This document shows positions 10,630 through 23,018 of a DNA stretch of 64,000 bases, one piece after another (position 1 is the first letter of the stretch; each line of letters begins with the position of its first letter). Under the pieces are notes generated by a model that saw nothing but the letters and a program-made list of their open reading frames with translations, ran no database searches and had not been told where the DNA came from. This DNA is from Ctenosaura bakeri (taxonomy: Eukaryota; Chordata; Lepidosauria; Squamata; Iguanidae). The stretch lies in assembly GCA_948474755.1 (NCBI GenBank), contig CAOLHI010001430.1:186001-250000 (forward strand). Reading direction: 5' to 3'. Both the position numbers and the translations under genes were made by a program.

Positions 10630-10836
10630 GTAAGCTTTTGAGTGTTGGGTTAGGATTCCAGGAGACCAGGGTTGAAATCCCCACTCAGCTATGGAAACCT
10701 GGTGGGTGACTTTGGAGAAGTCACACTCTCTCAACATCAGAGGAAGGCAGCAGGAAATATAAACTGGCCATGAAAACCTCAAGACAGGTTTGTGTTAGGG
10801 TTGCCGTAAGTTGAAAATGAAGGCACGCAACAACAA
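10630..10836 (+). mobile_element. tRNA-derived SINE (Bov-B-type tail)
   Basis: 'tttgagtgttgggttaggat' head, 'ccagggttgaaatccc' B-box, 'tggtgggtgactttggagaa' body, 'ttgccgtaagttgaaaatga' and 'aggcacgcaacaacaa' tail. Confidence 0.8.
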
Positions 10837-12477
10837 AGTCTGATACTATCAAAAACTCAAGCACACTCAACTTAGTGTGGGACTGGAGCTTGGTATGTGC
10901 TCCATATTCCCCCACCTCCCATTCCAATAAGCAAAAGAACAGTTTCCCAAATTGCCTGGCTAGGTTCTTCCTCATTCAGCACCTGTATTCAAATGTACTA
11001 ATGCATGCAGGCAACTCGATTTGGATTATTCTTTTAGTATCATCTTAAGTCACCAGAATTTATAGGAAAAACAGAGTATCAAGTCACACAAATAAATAAA
11101 CAACTGCTGAAGGAACTTGGGTTGTTTGTTTTTTAAAGCAATGCCCTGGCTTCTCTCAACTTGACAGGAGGAGACTTGGTACCTTTAAATAGTGTCTGGA
11201 AGACCCAAATCCAACAGCTCTAGGATATGCTTCACCTCTTGTTCTGAATATTTAAAAAAAAAAGTTGGATTGACAATGAAACCTTTCCTTAGTGAACTCT
11301 TTGAGTGGCAGCATCTTCTACTGTACAACAGGAGTTACAAGGGGCAAGCTGTATGAAAGATACACAGTTTCCCCCTTTCCCGAAGAGTAGGGTTGCCATG
11401 TGGGATCTGGGACAAGGCTACTGTAACTTTAATAGTTAACAGATCTTCAAGAGGAGGAGGAGGAGTTGGAGAAACTACAAAGCTCCTTCCAAATCTCAGT
11501 TTTGGACTGTCAGCACCTCACATAGCTATGGCCTTGCCAGAGGAGCACACAAGAACATCCTTTGACAAGAAAGTAGCTGGGTGCTCATTCACATTCCCTT
11601 TCCCCTGCTCTCCACCCACAAGGCCACAGGTATTCTGGGAAGGGAAGGCTGCAGCCAAAACTTGGATTGGAAAGTAAAGGAGGACAGGTGCCATCACCTC
11701 TTGCTGGAGCTTTCCAGGACCTTGTCCTGCACAAAGATCCGTTCAGCAGCAAGGTTCCAGCAGCCCCGTCCCCAAATCCAGTTTGGCAACTCTACCCAAA
11801 ACCTGGGAACTGCCATGTGGCCACTTCACTGCTATTTCATGGATTCCTCACTGCCTGACACCTTCCAGAGATCACTGCTTAAAAGTCAGGTATGATGGAA
11901 AATCAGCACTTGTTCTGTTTAGGCCTTCTCCTTAGCTCTTGGAGATAAAGCACTTTCTTTACTGTCAAGAGTGGGGATTTCTACATGTTAACAAGGGGTG
12001 GTACTCCCTTAGTAGATAAGACAGTCAAGAGCAGACAAGACACCCTTCTAACTAGATTAGCCATCTGCCAACCGTAACAAAAATGTGCTTATCTTAAAGG
12101 GCCAGCACTGCTTGGGATAGGGCCATCAATGTGCATTTTAAATCACTGGTCTTAAATAGGATTAATAATAATTTTGGTGACTTTGTGAGTTAATATCTAT
12201 CTATATATATATACGCAGCGATGTGACAGTGCTGAGGGGAGGAAATTAGCATTCTTCCCTTGTGTACGACGATATCAGGGCCGATTCACAAAATGCGTTT
12301 TTAAACACCACTGCAGAGTTAAACTGTTGAGGTAGCTGGTCTCGTCAATGCTACAACTGTGAAAGATATTAATACCAAACTGTCTGCCCCCAAACGTCTT
12401 CTGTTTACAGAAGGTGGTCCAGCTACACAGTAGACTACTGTAGCTTAGAGGAACTGTGAAACTGATAAGGGAGGGAC
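10837..12477. other. No recognised gene
   Basis: About 1.6 kb of non-coding sequence. A poly-A run sits near 11250 and a short (TA)n run near 12195. A 104-codon frame (11581-11895) lacks any recognised motif and I do not consider it a gene. Confidence 0.35.
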
Positions 12478-12670
12478 GGAGCCTTGCTCAGAGGCAGAGC
12501 GCCTGCTTTGCATGCAGAATGTAGCAGGTTCAATCCCTGCCATCTTTAGTTTGAAAGATCATGAGAAAGCACTTTCTATGCCTGATAACCCAAAGACCTT
12601 GCTGCCAATCAGAGTAAATATTACCAGGCTCAGTGGAGAAATAGTCTGACTGGCAGAAGGTATCCTTTAT
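12478..12670 (+). mobile_element. tRNA-derived SINE, second family (GCTTTGCATGCAGAA type)
   Basis: tRNA-like head 'ttgctcagaggcagagcgcc' and 'tgctttgcatgcag' with B-box 'ggttcaatccctgcc', then the body 'ttgctgccaatcagagtaaa' and 'ggctcagtggagaaat'. It lacks the cloverleaf closure of a real tRNA gene and continues into the SINE body. Other pieces lie at 18727-18932, 30905-31020, 31985-32135, 59060-59400 and 59525-59600. Confidence 0.72.
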
Positions 12671-13339
12671 TCCCATGTGCCAGCTTGAAAAATTCAAAAG
12701 ACCAGACTAATACACCCACCAAGGGGTCATTTTAGTGAGGGGCCTTGCCACGGGACTCAAATCAAATCCCAAGGAATGCACTTCCATCTTCGAGGTGTAA
12801 CTAGGACAAATGCCTTTTGGTATTCCACAATTCCTACTAACCTTTTGGCAATGTGACACAGGGAAGGGGATGATCAGAGGAAAATGTGTGACTTGTTGAC
12901 GCTATCAGAGATCTATTTCCTCAGGCCTTTGAGGACATGGCACTAGAACTAGTGGAGTGAACCCTGTGGGAAACCCAAGCGCTGCACTCTTCCTGCTGGC
13001 CAGCTGGTTGCCAAGTTTTACATGGCATATCAGTGTTGGTCAGTTCTTCAGAAACAAAGAGATTCAGGCAGGCTAAACTGCAAACTCCATGATTTTAAGA
13101 AACAAGGGTGGGGGAGGGAACCAAGTTATCAATCTGATTGCAAAACAACTGATGTGGGACATAACCTCCTATGTACCACAACAACCCTGCTGGTTATGAA
13201 CCTTAAACCCAACCTGCCTTGGAAACAAGACATCCTAACAAGAAGAAGAAATCTTGGGGTGGGCAGGGGAAGCAGACACAACTGGGCTGGAGTTTGGAAG
13301 TTCTCAAAATGCTAAACATTGCATCTTCTGGCCAAATTC
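12671..13339. other. Non-coding, possibly distal TMEM240 3' flank
   Basis: No repeat recognised. A TTTATT at 12666 would read AATAAA on the minus strand, so it is one candidate polyadenylation signal for TMEM240, without further support. Confidence 0.3.
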
Positions 13340-13740
13340 ACCTACAAAGACCTCAAACGACAACGACAAATTTCCAAACAAACAAATAAACAGAACAAAG
13401 AAAAAAGGGTACACTGGCATTGCAGGACACCATCGAAGATGCGATGGACTGGAAGTACAATGAAAGTTCTCTTTTTGTTCCTTTTGCTTTTGGTTCTTGT
13501 ATTTACATATATACAGAAGTCCACCAATAAAATGGTAACCACAGTGCAACGTCGCGGGCGTCTTGCATCCGGGACAGGGATGAATTGTGCATTCTCTGTG
13601 TGCCCAACAGACACACCTTAAGGGGAAATAAAAGGAAGTCCTAAAGCAGCATCCATCGAAGAAGGGGGGACAGACCGATGTCCCCCTGTGACAAATGGTG
13701 AAGGGCAAGTCCTATGACCTCTCATCAGTCTTGGGTTTCC
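13340..13740 (-). other. TMEM240: Probable TMEM240 3' UTR (proximal part)
   Basis: This unique, repeat-free stretch follows the TMEM240 stop codon directly on the minus strand. It includes a CpG-containing patch near 13548-13570. I infer it is 3' UTR from position only. The polyadenylation site was not located. Confidence 0.55.
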
Positions 13741-13947
<207 letters not shown>

Positions 13948-13976
13948 TCAGCAAAGCTCAAAAACCCAGACCAAAG

Positions 13977-14190
13977 GCTCTTCCACACTATACAATTATA
14001 GTACAATTAATACACAGTTATTCCACAGTGATAAGCGAACCACAGTTTCAGCCTATGGAATCCCTGCGTTTCCAATTTAGGGAGGGGTATTTGGAATTCT
14101 CAACCAGAGACTCTAGGGCCTCAACAAAACCACAAGTCCCAGAATTCCACAGAATGCAGCCATGGCAGTTGAAGTGGAATCATAGCAATG
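13977..14190. mobile_element. MITE, TATAGC(A/G)CTAT family, in a TMEM240 intron
   Basis: Inverted ends 'acactatacaattatag' and 'atcatagcaatgtaattg', core 'cctatggaatccctgcgttt' and 'cagaatgcagccatggcagt'. Intronic and non-coding. Confidence 0.62.
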
Positions 14191-14199
14191 TAATTGGCT

Positions 14200-15197
14200 A
14201 GCATGAAAAGACTCCAAATTTATAATGGGCTACCACAGTAGCCAATCACCAGAGTTCTAATTTTTTTATTTCATTTTTTTTTTTAGAAAAAGGAATTCAT
14301 TTCCATTCCTCAGATGAGTAAAATTCATGGCTGTTACTTGTTAAAACATGAACTCCTTGCATTAACTGTTGCAGTGCTCTTTGCTTCTTTCTAAGTTCTC
14401 CTTTCTCTTTTTTCAAAAATACACTTTTGCATTGATAAGACAAAGGCATAAAACTTGGAACATTCCTGTTAACAAGCCTCCTAAAAAGCCCTCAAAAAAG
14501 AATTTTGAAAAATGAGTAGGAAGCATTACTAAGATACTGTGCTTAGTGACAGGCATGCTGTCTCTCACGGCTGGAGTACTGACTGGGCCACATTCACACA
14601 CACCAATTTTCAAAAGAATGCAACTTATGAGGGATCAGAGAAAATTTATTTCACTACGCATTAATGGAAAGCTACTTAATTCACTCCACTCCCCTGAGAT
14701 GTGATGACCTGTATTATACAATGGAGTGGGAACTGAAGGCCCTTTTCTAGCAATTCCTCTAAATTTTTTTTGCAACAATAGTTGAAGTCTTCAGGAGGGG
14801 CAATTTAGCTTTTAAAAGAAATTGCAGCCCCCTCCCAGCATCTTAACATCAAATATATTGTTTTTGCCATGGATGTTGCTATTCAGGGCTAGCCCCTCAG
14901 ATAAGAATTCTGCCCCATCATGTGAAATTTTCCTTCAGATTTCTAGCATTTCAGAGAATGAGATGTTGAAAATTGTTCACACCTGAAATAGTTCTATTGG
15001 CTGTGTTCACATTCCCCTGGTAACTCTGCTTTCCCATTTTCTTTGGATACCTAACCTGTATTTCTAAACGCTGAACTGAAGTTAGTAGAGTCCTAGAAAT
15101 CCTAGAAATTTGGGGACCATGCTTTTGGTCTGCTTTCAAAAACAATTTGGCAGATTCATGGAGGGAAACCAGGAGTTAGTAATCATGTTGGTGAGAG
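14200..15197. other. TMEM240 intron sequence, no recognised repeat
   Basis: Within the last intron (13890-16832). T-rich stretch near 14262-14283. No exon or RNA was found. Confidence 0.45.
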
Positions 15198-15648
15198 CAA
15201 GCATGGTGTGGTGGTTTGTGCATTGGACTCCAACCCTGGAGACCAGAGTTCGATTCCTTGGCCATGGAGACACACCAGGTGACTCTCGGTGCAGCACACA
15301 CTCTCAGCCCTAGAAAACCCTGTGATAGGTTTCCTGTAGGCAGTGGCGGACTTAAGAGTGTGTGGGAGGGGCAGGTGGATGGGGGTGTGGCTATCGCATG
15401 TGGGAGCATGGCTACAGTGCACAGGGTGGGGCTATGGTGCATGGAGGCATGGCTACAGCATGGAGAAGTGGTTATGATGGATGGGGTGGGGCTACAGCGC
15501 TTGGGGAGGCAATCAAGGAGCCACGGCACCCCCAAAAAAACTGCCACTGGGGGTGCATTGCCCCCACTGCTCCTCTGTCCCTACGCAACTGGCTTTAGGG
15601 TCACCATAATTTGGAAATGGCTTGAAGACACACAAGAACAATGATCAT
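15198..15648 (+). mobile_element. tRNA-derived SINE split by a hAT element
   Basis: Head 'agcaagcatggtgtggtggt', B-box 'agagttcgattccttgg', body to 'aaaaccctgtgatagg' at 15329. After the insertion the tail resumes 'agggtcaccataatttgg' and 'gaagacacacaagaacaatg'. The two halves join precisely if the 15341-15591 element and one target duplication are removed. Confidence 0.85.
15341..15591. mobile_element. hAT-type non-autonomous element nested in a SINE
   Basis: Starts CAGTGGCGGACTTAAG and ends CCCTACGCAACTG. Flanked by CCTGTAGG (15333-15340) and GCTTTAGG (15592-15599), a degenerate 8-bp duplication (6/8). The interior is a G-rich degenerate tandem array (units around 'gggtggggctatggtgcatg') with no transposase. 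Same type as 59218-59387. Confidence 0.78.
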
Positions 15649-15799
15649 GTTGGTCTAAACGAAGCTTCCATGTCAACAAGCAGTATACCACCCCCAGAAC
15701 ACCATCTATGGAGAAGGACGATAAAAAGGGAGGGCTGGTACCTTGATGCTTTGCTCCTGAACACCTCAAAACTTTTTGGTAAGTCACTGCAGGAAACAG

Positions 15800-15880
15800 G
15801 GTGCTGTACTCAGAGCTTGGGGAAAAAAATTGGACTACAATCCCCAGAATCCTCGAACCAGCATGGTATCTAAAAAGGGA
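15800..15880. mobile_element. Palindromic MITE fragment in a TMEM240 intron
   Basis: 'ggactacaatccccagaatc' and 'agcatggtatctaaaaaggg' match the 9862-9965 family. Only about one arm is clear. Confidence 0.5.
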
Positions 15881-16307
15881 TTTTAACATTGCAGCACGGG
15901 GTGGGGGCATAAATATATGCTCTGAATTGTCTATGCTGTGCTCCGGATGGAGGAGGATGGCCTGCTAATGAGGGTCTTATCACTGGTGTGGAGGTAGCAG
16001 CATCATGTACTACCAGGGCTAGGTTACAAAGCCACTGTGGCACTAATCAACTGTCCAGTGGGAAGAGAAAGAAGTGCTTCAGCAATTGGACAGGCCAATG
16101 TGGGATACCAGACCACCAATTTTCTGGCAGCAGGATAGAAGGAAGCACTTCCGCAGGCACACAACTCCCCTCAGCATCCACTGCACAGTGGCTAGAACAA
16201 AGGGAAGTGGGGGGCAAAGCACCAGAAGAAAGACAGCAGCACACGTCAGCAACTGGTAAGCAAAGTCATTGGATCTTCCATAAAAAACAGTGCATAAACA
16301 AAATGTG

Positions 16308-16506
16308 AGAGACCCAGCATGGCATAGTGGTTTGAGTATTGGACTACAAGCCTGGAAACCAGGGTTCAGCTCCTTGCTCGCCATGGAGACCCACACTGGG
16401 TGACTCTGGGTGCATCACACTCTCAGCCCCAGAAAACCCCATGATAAATTCACCTTAAAGTGACCATAAGTCAGAAACAACTTCAAGGCACACAACAGCA
16501 ACAAAC
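16308..16506 (+). mobile_element. tRNA-derived SINE (Bov-B-type tail), complete
   Basis: Complete copy: 'cagcatggcatagtggtttg' head with A box, B-box 'agggttcagctcc', 'actgggtgactctgggtgca', 'gaccataagtcagaaacaac' and a CA-rich 'ggcacacaacagcaacaa' tail. It lies in the last TMEM240 intron in antisense orientation to the gene. Confidence 0.85.
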
Positions 16507-16695
16507 AGAGGTAGTAACTGCAGAGGAAAATGGATGCAAAGGCACATTCAATGTCCTATGGCAAGAAGTTCCCTTCACTGATGCTGCTTATCAATTAAGA
16601 GTAAGGGCACTTCATGTGAAGATGGACTTCATTTTGTCCATCTTTAGTCTAATGCCAGTCTGTCCCACTGGGCCCTGGGGAAACTCTGGGGATCA

Positions 16696-17157
<462 letters not shown>

Positions 17158-17353
17158 CTACTCAGGTCCCAACTCTTGGGATTCTTGCAAGGAAGGGCCC
17201 CACCACGCACAGGCTATGAAAACCACCTACACCATAAGCATCTGGTGATCCAGAGTCACCATCTTTGTTTCTAGCAAGGATGCCAAGTCATTCTGAGTCA
17301 CTATGGAGGAAAAATAGGCATTTCAGCAATATAGTAGCACATACATCAATATT

Positions 17354-17545
17354 AGAGAGCCAAACTGGTATAGCGGTTTGAGTGTTATCCCTGGAAACCA
17401 GGGCTTAACTCCCTGCTCAGCCATGGAAACCTACTGGGTGACCTTGGGCACATCACATACTCAGCTCCCACAAAAAACCTGTGATAGGTTTGCCTTATGG
17501 TTGCCATTAGTCAGAAATGACTTGAAAGCACGCAGCAACAATGAC
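17354..17545 (+). mobile_element. tRNA-derived SINE (Bov-B-type tail), complete
   Basis: 'gagagccaaactggtatagc' head, 'cagggcttaactccctgc' B-box region, 'tactgggtgaccttgggcac', and tail 'tagtcagaaatgacttg' then 'aaagcacgcagcaacaatg'. Lies just upstream of the TMEM240 exon. Confidence 0.85.
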
Positions 17546-17965
17546 ATGAATATTAGGAATATATTTGGAAATAAATATCATTTTCAATTTTAGTGTTTCA
17601 CTTTGCTGGCTAGGTATGCGAGTAGCCCCCACACACACTTTTTTGTGGCTGTCATTCTTCCTTTCCACAATGCTCAACAATGATTCAGTGTCCAAAGTAT
17701 TGCTAGAAACCAAGATAGCAGTAAGAGCCATTGTACTCTAAACCCAGCAAACTCCAGGGCAAGCAAGTACTAGAAGAGACACATCACAGGAGCAGACAGT
17801 TTGCTGAGGAACCCCCTCAAGCCTGTAACCAGCCCTATTTTTAAACAGAGGTGGCAGGAATTGAATACTCAGACTTTTTCAGGCAAAGCAATCAGTCTTA
17901 TCTCCTAGAGTACAATCTAAGAATTGCAACAATCTTTGCTGGAAATGCTACACATTGTGAGGAAA
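17546..17965. other. No recognised feature
   Basis: Non-coding; presumably TMEM240 intron. No coding exon matching the missing N-terminus was seen. Confidence 0.4.
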
Positions 17966-18318
17966 CCAAGCATACCCTCCAACATGTCACAGATGGAAAC
18001 CAGGACACAAAAGCATCAGAGTGTGGCCCAAGATGGCACAAGTTGTTAGTGAGGAACAACACGCAAGCAAGGAAAATAAAGTTTGCTTTTGCCCTAGCCT
18101 CCTGGGAAGGGCATGGTTCCACCCCTCCCTCACCTCTCCGTTAGCTGAATTAACTGAATCCACACTACTTTTTCAGTTTCAACACAGGTTGTAGCAATTG
18201 AAGGAAGCTCAGGACAAAGGAGGGAGGAGAAACTGGAACATTTTAAAAGCAGCTGAAAGAGTGCGATGATGGAGGATTAACTGGGACTGTCCCTGCCAAA
18301 TCAGGACATTTGGAGGGT
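17966..18318 (+). mobile_element. MITE, CATACCCTCCAAC family, complete
   Basis: Starts near CATACCCTCCAACATG (17970) and ends CATTTGGAGGGTATG (18318), good inverted termini. Interior 'gaacattttaaaagcagctg' and 'gggactgtccctgccaaatc'. Best-preserved copy of the family in this window. Confidence 0.72.
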
Positions 18319-18726
18319 ATGAAGAACAATTCAAGAACTTGAAGACTCTTTGCTGGGAGGGCCACATATATGCAAGGGAACCAAGCTTATAGGCAGAGCA
18401 CCTGCTTTGTGCACAGCAGCCTGAATCCTACTGCTGGTCCCAAATAGAACTGGCTCTCTAAGTCAATAGGAGTCATCTGTGTGTTGACTAACCATTCATC
18501 AGCTCATTTAAATGAGTCTACTCCAGATACAAGTAACTGAAAGAATCCAGGCTAGGAGGTTCCAGGTTTAATCCCTAGGACAGCTAATAAAAAGGAATTC
18601 AAGGAGATGACAGAGAAAGGATTGGGGAGAGACCTTGGAAAGCTGCTGCCGGTAATACTGATATTGCATGTAATATTAATCTACGTGAGGCATGGTATAA
18701 GGCAGCTATGTTGTGTGTTGAGAGAA

Positions 18727-18932
18727 AGTCTGTAGCTCAGTGGCAAAGCCCAGACTTTACAGGCTGAAAGTCCCAGGTTCAGTCCTCAGCATCCTCAGTT
18801 AAAAGGCACTCAGGAAGCCGATAACGAAAGAGCGAGGAGATCTCTCTCTTTGAGAAGAGCTGCCTCTTAGAGTACACTGCACAGAATGTAAGTGGATTAA
18901 TGGTCTAAGATTCACTATAAGGCAGCTTTATG
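18727..18932 (+). mobile_element. tRNA-derived SINE, second family
   Basis: Head 'agtctgtagctcagtggcaa' with B-box 'cccaggttcagtcctcagc', then 'ttaaaaggcactcaggaa', and tail 'ataaggcagctttatgtc'. A fragment of the same head is visible at about 18388-18410. Confidence 0.78.
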
Positions 18933-20019
18933 TCTGCATATAATCTGTTCGCTACAGCTGACAGCTGCTCTCCATACCACACCATTGAATGCATGTTAAA
19001 GATGACTTCAACTGGAGTCAAAACTATTCAAACATGAATGGCAAGAGCATCTTAAAAAACTGGGAGGCTGGAGATGAAAACATCCATGTGTACATAAAAC
19101 AATGCTGGGAGAAATCTAGGAATGTGGCAAATCAGGCTTCAATGCTTGCCTTTAACTGCAGGGTCTGTTTCCCTTGGTACATTTTTAAAATAACTTTTTA
19201 TGGATTGCAAGTTTTAAATCTTGTAAGTCCCTCTCCTCTGCTGTATAAACATATCAATATATAAATAAAGCACATTAATTAAGCCTCCACCCTGTACTCT
19301 CCTTCTCTTCCTAATTTGCACACCACTTTGGTACTTCTTAAGGGTGTCTCACATCCAGCAGGGATGATGTAGCATTTCCCTTTGCCTTGTGCTGGGGCCA
19401 CCTCTGACGCAAACACAGCTTTAATGCTGAGACATAACTTGAACACCCATTTGCTTCCCCTTCTCTGTGTGCCTGCCTTGTGGTCCTTCACTGGGGTCCC
19501 TTCCTTCCACCTGGAGGCCTCTTCTTTGCTCTCTTGGAAGCTGGGGACACCCAGGTAAGGACTGCTTTAGCAGACGGAGAACCAGACGGCTCTGGAGAAA
19601 GACACTCAGCACCTGCCCATCGGCAATGCAACAGCCACTGCACCAGGCCACTGCAGAATGAACTCAGTCACTGCAGCAGGCAAAGCGCATCTCAAGATTC
19701 CACTTGTGAGCAAAGCAAGCTACAGACATAGTCCCCGCAGCCCTCTTTGTAATGGAGGGAACTTATTTTTCTGGCCTGAGGACAATTGTAATATTTGCCT
19801 GGTCCCACTCTCAGCCTTCAGGGACAGGCTGAGATGCAGAGGAGCTGAAATACAGTTAGCACACACACATCTCCCATGTGCACTGAGAAAAGTGGCACTT
19901 AGACATTGCTGGAAAACGGAAAAGTGCTTCTCCTGCTCCTATGTTGTTGCAGATGCAACAAGGCGGGGATAAAATCTTTCTCGCCACAGCCTTGGAAGAA
20001 CTTGGGGAGAACCTTTGGG
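18933..20019. other. No recognised gene
   Basis: About 1.1 kb. The part at 19290-19960 is moderately GC-rich and contains 'cccaggtaagg' at 19548, which looks like a splice donor, but no protein similarity supports an exon. Confidence 0.3.
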
Positions 20020-20427
20020 AACAGAGCTTTTATACGGCGGAGGTCTCTGCACCACCCAGAGGACCTTTTCTTCTATCACTCCCAAACTATGGAATGGCCT
20101 GCCGGAGAAGACCCGGTGTATTACCAGTCTTGACTGCTTTAAAAAAGCTGTCAAGACTGATCTCTTCCAACAGGCCTTCCAAGACTAGTACTTCCACTGC
20201 CTCCCACCAATTGTCCTGCTGTTCTTTTAACAGTTAATTAATTGTTAATTGTTATGTGTTTTAGGGGGTTGGTTTTAGCTGGGTTGGTGGGTGGGGAGGA
20301 TTGGGTATGTTTTTAATGTATAATGTATTTCATGCTGATCATCGCCTCGATCCATGTGGAGAGGCGGGATACAAATAAGCTGCCATCATCATCATCATCA
20401 TCATTATTATTATTATTATTATTATTG
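20020..20427 (+). mobile_element. L2-like LINE 3' end with (ATC)n(ATT)n tail
   Basis: A frame near 20090-20190 reads LWNGLPEKT and FKKAVKTDLFQQAF across frames, the C-terminus typical of L2-clade ORF2. The 3' UTR is 'gaggcgggatacaaataag' followed by (ATC)n and (ATT)n at 20383-20427, the usual L2 type of tail. Strongly 5'-truncated. Confidence 0.68.
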
Positions 20428-20514
20428 ATGCCACTTTAGCAATAATGCCTAAAATTCAAATAGAAACACAATGCACATCACAAAGTGGAGGCAGGCTGAA
20501 ACCAGGAAATCTGT

Positions 20515-21105
20515 GGCCCTTTTCGCACGGGCCTTCTGTCACGCGACAGCCCCGTGAGCCTCGCGGGAGTGGGAGCGTCGCTCTGCACGACACACTCCCA
20601 CTTCCGCCGGGCTCACGGGGCTGAAGCGGCGCGATCGCGGGTTTTTTGATTTTTGCTTTGAAGCGAAAATCACCCGCGCTCACGCAACGCTCCCAGCACC
20701 CGCGCGCACTTACCTCCTGTGCGGAGCGTCAGGGAGGCGGCCGGGTCGCGCTTCCTTCCCTCCGCCCCTGCAGAAGGAAGGGGCGGGGCGGGGCGGGGCA
20801 CTAGCGCGATGGATGCGACAGCCTCCTGCTTCGCATGCGCGTGGGGGGGCGGATGCGACAGGCTCCTTTCTCACACGCACGGGGGGGTGGACGCGACAGG
20901 CTCCTTTCTCACACGCGCGGGGGGGGCGGACACTACAGGCTCCTGATTCGCCCGGGGGGAGGGCGGCTCACGCGACGCTGTCGCTTCCCCGCTCGTTCCT
21001 TCACCTGCGGAAGGAAGGAGGGGGAAGCGGCAGCCTCCCGGAGAAGGCTTCTTGCGTGAGCTACCCTCCCCCGCTCACGCTAGAAGCCTTAATGCGAAAA
21101 GGGCC
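20515..21105. mobile_element. CpG-rich DNA transposon (MITE) with 13-bp TIRs
   Basis: GGCCCTTTTCGCA at 20515 and TGCGAAAAGGGCC ending at 21105 are perfect 13-bp inverted repeats; just inside, GGGCCTTCT and AGAAGCCTT continue the symmetry. The interior is very CpG-rich and contains about 3.5 degenerate ~53-bp units (GATGCGACAGGCTCC...CACGCG) at 20810-20970. No transposase. It would score as a CpG island. I found no clear target duplication. Confidence 0.78.
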
Positions 21106-21304
21106 GTTGTCTCTGCTCAGTTTGTTGTCATCCAGGCAGTACCTGCTGCTGGGCAATTTCCAGGCCTCTGGGCTTCCCCTTCATATCATTCTTTGCCTTT
21201 CAATCTGACATGAACTGGACAACCCTTCAAAGAGAAGATACTTTCAGAGAGAGAGGACTGTCCTCTTTTACAGGCAACCTTAATATAGTGCTCTGATTTC
21301 CATC

Positions 21305-21420
21305 AGTTTGGAAAAAATATTTTTTGGACTACAGTTCTCAAAATACTCTAGCCAGCAGGGCCTCTGATCATGCCAGTAAAAGATTCTGGGAGCTGGGCTC
21401 CAAGAACAACATTTCTAAGC
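21305..21420. mobile_element. Palindromic MITE (same family as 9862-9965)
   Basis: 'tttttggactacagttctca' and 'gattctgggagctgggct' flank a short spacer, then 'aacatttctaagctgtg'. A piece of the TATAGTGCTCTGATT MITE abuts it at 21284-21300. Confidence 0.6.
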
Positions 21421-22590
21421 TGTGATCTCAACCATTTTGCCTAGGTTCAAGCTGCATGTCTGTATGAATCTTGATACTATGGTGCATGTCTGTAAATATA
21501 CCCAAAGAGTCACAAAATAATAGTGTTCAGATGCCCTCTTTCCATGGACCAAGCAGTGAGAAGCAAGCAGTGGCCATATATCATAGTTTTGTCACCATAT
21601 CCCCATGTATCTCTTGCCTTCTCCATTTGAGAGGTGTTACAGATTGGACACAAACGACACACAGGAAGCAGGAAAGAATTTGTCACTCTAGCCCAGCATT
21701 ATTTCCTCTGACTAGCAGCAGATCTCCAGGATCTCAGGTAGAGAAAATCCTTCCTCATCCTTGCTACCTGCTGCCTGGCTATGCCAGAGACTTGTGACTT
21801 TCTGCATGCAAAACAAGAGTGCTTTGAGACATCTGAGGGCTATTTCTTGGTTAAAGTATGGTCTCAGACAAAGGATCCCAAACCTTTCTCCTTTTGTTCA
21901 CTTAGCCAAAGGAGGAGGGGGCGTTTTATTTTAAATAAAACAAAATGATGTTACCTGTTAAATTTGCCTAATATATAAATAAATCAGCTGCTATATGTAT
22001 TATCTATATTTATTAAGAGACTGCACAGTGTTGAGGGGGCAGCAAAAATGAAGCTAGATAGATGCATTTCCCTCTGACTGCTGAAGTCCTTGGAGGACCC
22101 ACCCTGGCTTTATTCATGAATCACTGAGACACTTTGCCTGGAGAGCTATTAATAGAACAGAAAGTCACATAGGGTGGGGAGGGGGTGGTCTTGGCTATGC
22201 AATGCATGCCAGAGGAAATTGGATATGGCAACAAAAGACCTTGGACCGTCTCCAAGCTGGTACTTCCAAATCACAAAGTGGGAATTCTCCATGCCAGGTT
22301 TCTGTGTTTGCCTAAAAATCAGCATCACAGACATGCACTATATCAGCTTTAGTGTATGCGAGACAGCCAGGGAGGTTTGGGGAGACCTAATCCAGCCCAC
22401 GAGACATTCTCAGTTGGGTCCCAAGGAGCTCCCACAATGCTATGATGATCCTGATTTCTCTAGAGCTCAGACCCAGGCAAATGGACATTCTCTCTTTCCC
22501 TACCCCCAGCAAAGGCCTCTGTTTCACGTTTCCCATCCCAGCAAAGGACATTCCTAGCCTTCTTCCCACCACAGATAAGGGCTGTCTATA
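21421..22590. other. No recognised gene
   Basis: Non-coding sequence. 21925-22010 is AT-rich. No exon or repeat is supported. Confidence 0.35.
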
Positions 22591-22599
22591 CTTGATATT

Positions 22600-22775
22600 G
22601 TTGTTATGTGCCTTCAAGTCCTTTCTGATTTATGATGAACTTTATGGTGAACTTTCACATTTTTTTACCTAAGGGTTGTGTGTGACCTGCCCGAGGTCAG
22701 CCAGTGGGTTTCCATGGCTGAGTTAGGAATCGAACGTGCTCTCCAGATTCAGAACACTAGACTACACAGCTTCTC
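22600..22775 (-). mobile_element. tRNA-derived SINE (Bov-B-type tail)
   Basis: Left edge 'gttgttatgtgccttcaagt' is the reversed tail; the body includes 'ccagtgggtttccatggctg' and the reversed B-box 'gaatcgaacgtgct'. Confidence 0.8.
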
Positions 22776-22793
22776 TATGTCTGGTATAGTGAG

Positions 22794-23015
22794 GCCTAAA
22801 TATACTCAAGGCACTTTATCCTGGCTGATCTCAGAAGCTAGGTGGATCAGCCCTGGTTAGTATTTGGATGGGAGACCAGCAATGACTACCACATGCCATA
22901 GGTTGTATTTCAGAGGAAGGAACTAGCAAAACCACCTCAAAGTATTCTTTGCCTAAGAAAACCCTATGAAATTGTCGTTAAGATAACAGGTGAGTTGAAG
23001 GCACATGCATGCACA
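22794..23015 (+). mobile_element. 5S rRNA-derived SINE (SINE3-like)
   Basis: GCCTAAATATACTC, then TGATCTCAGAAGCTAGG, CAGCCCTGGTTAGTATTTGG and ATGGGAGACCAGC match the 5S rRNA internal-promoter half. The body 'cagaggaaggaactagcaaa' and 'cctaagaaaaccctatgaaa' leads to a GAGTTGAAGGCACATG tail. The SINE ends in a (CAGA)n run. Head and tail orientation agree with the minus-strand copy at 6893-7261. Confidence 0.8.
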
Positions 23016-23018
23016 CCC

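Noticed and set aside
12478..12550. tRNA gene
   Set aside because: A- and B-box-like sequences are present but no complete cloverleaf closes, and the sequence runs on into a SINE body that recurs elsewhere in the window.
20515..21105. CpG-island promoter / first exon of TMEM240
   Set aside because: Bounded by perfect inverted termini and internally repetitive; no coding match to the TMEM240 N-terminus.
22794..22890. 5S rRNA gene
   Set aside because: The 5S-like part is mutated and fused to a SINE tail; the same fusion occurs at 6893-7261.
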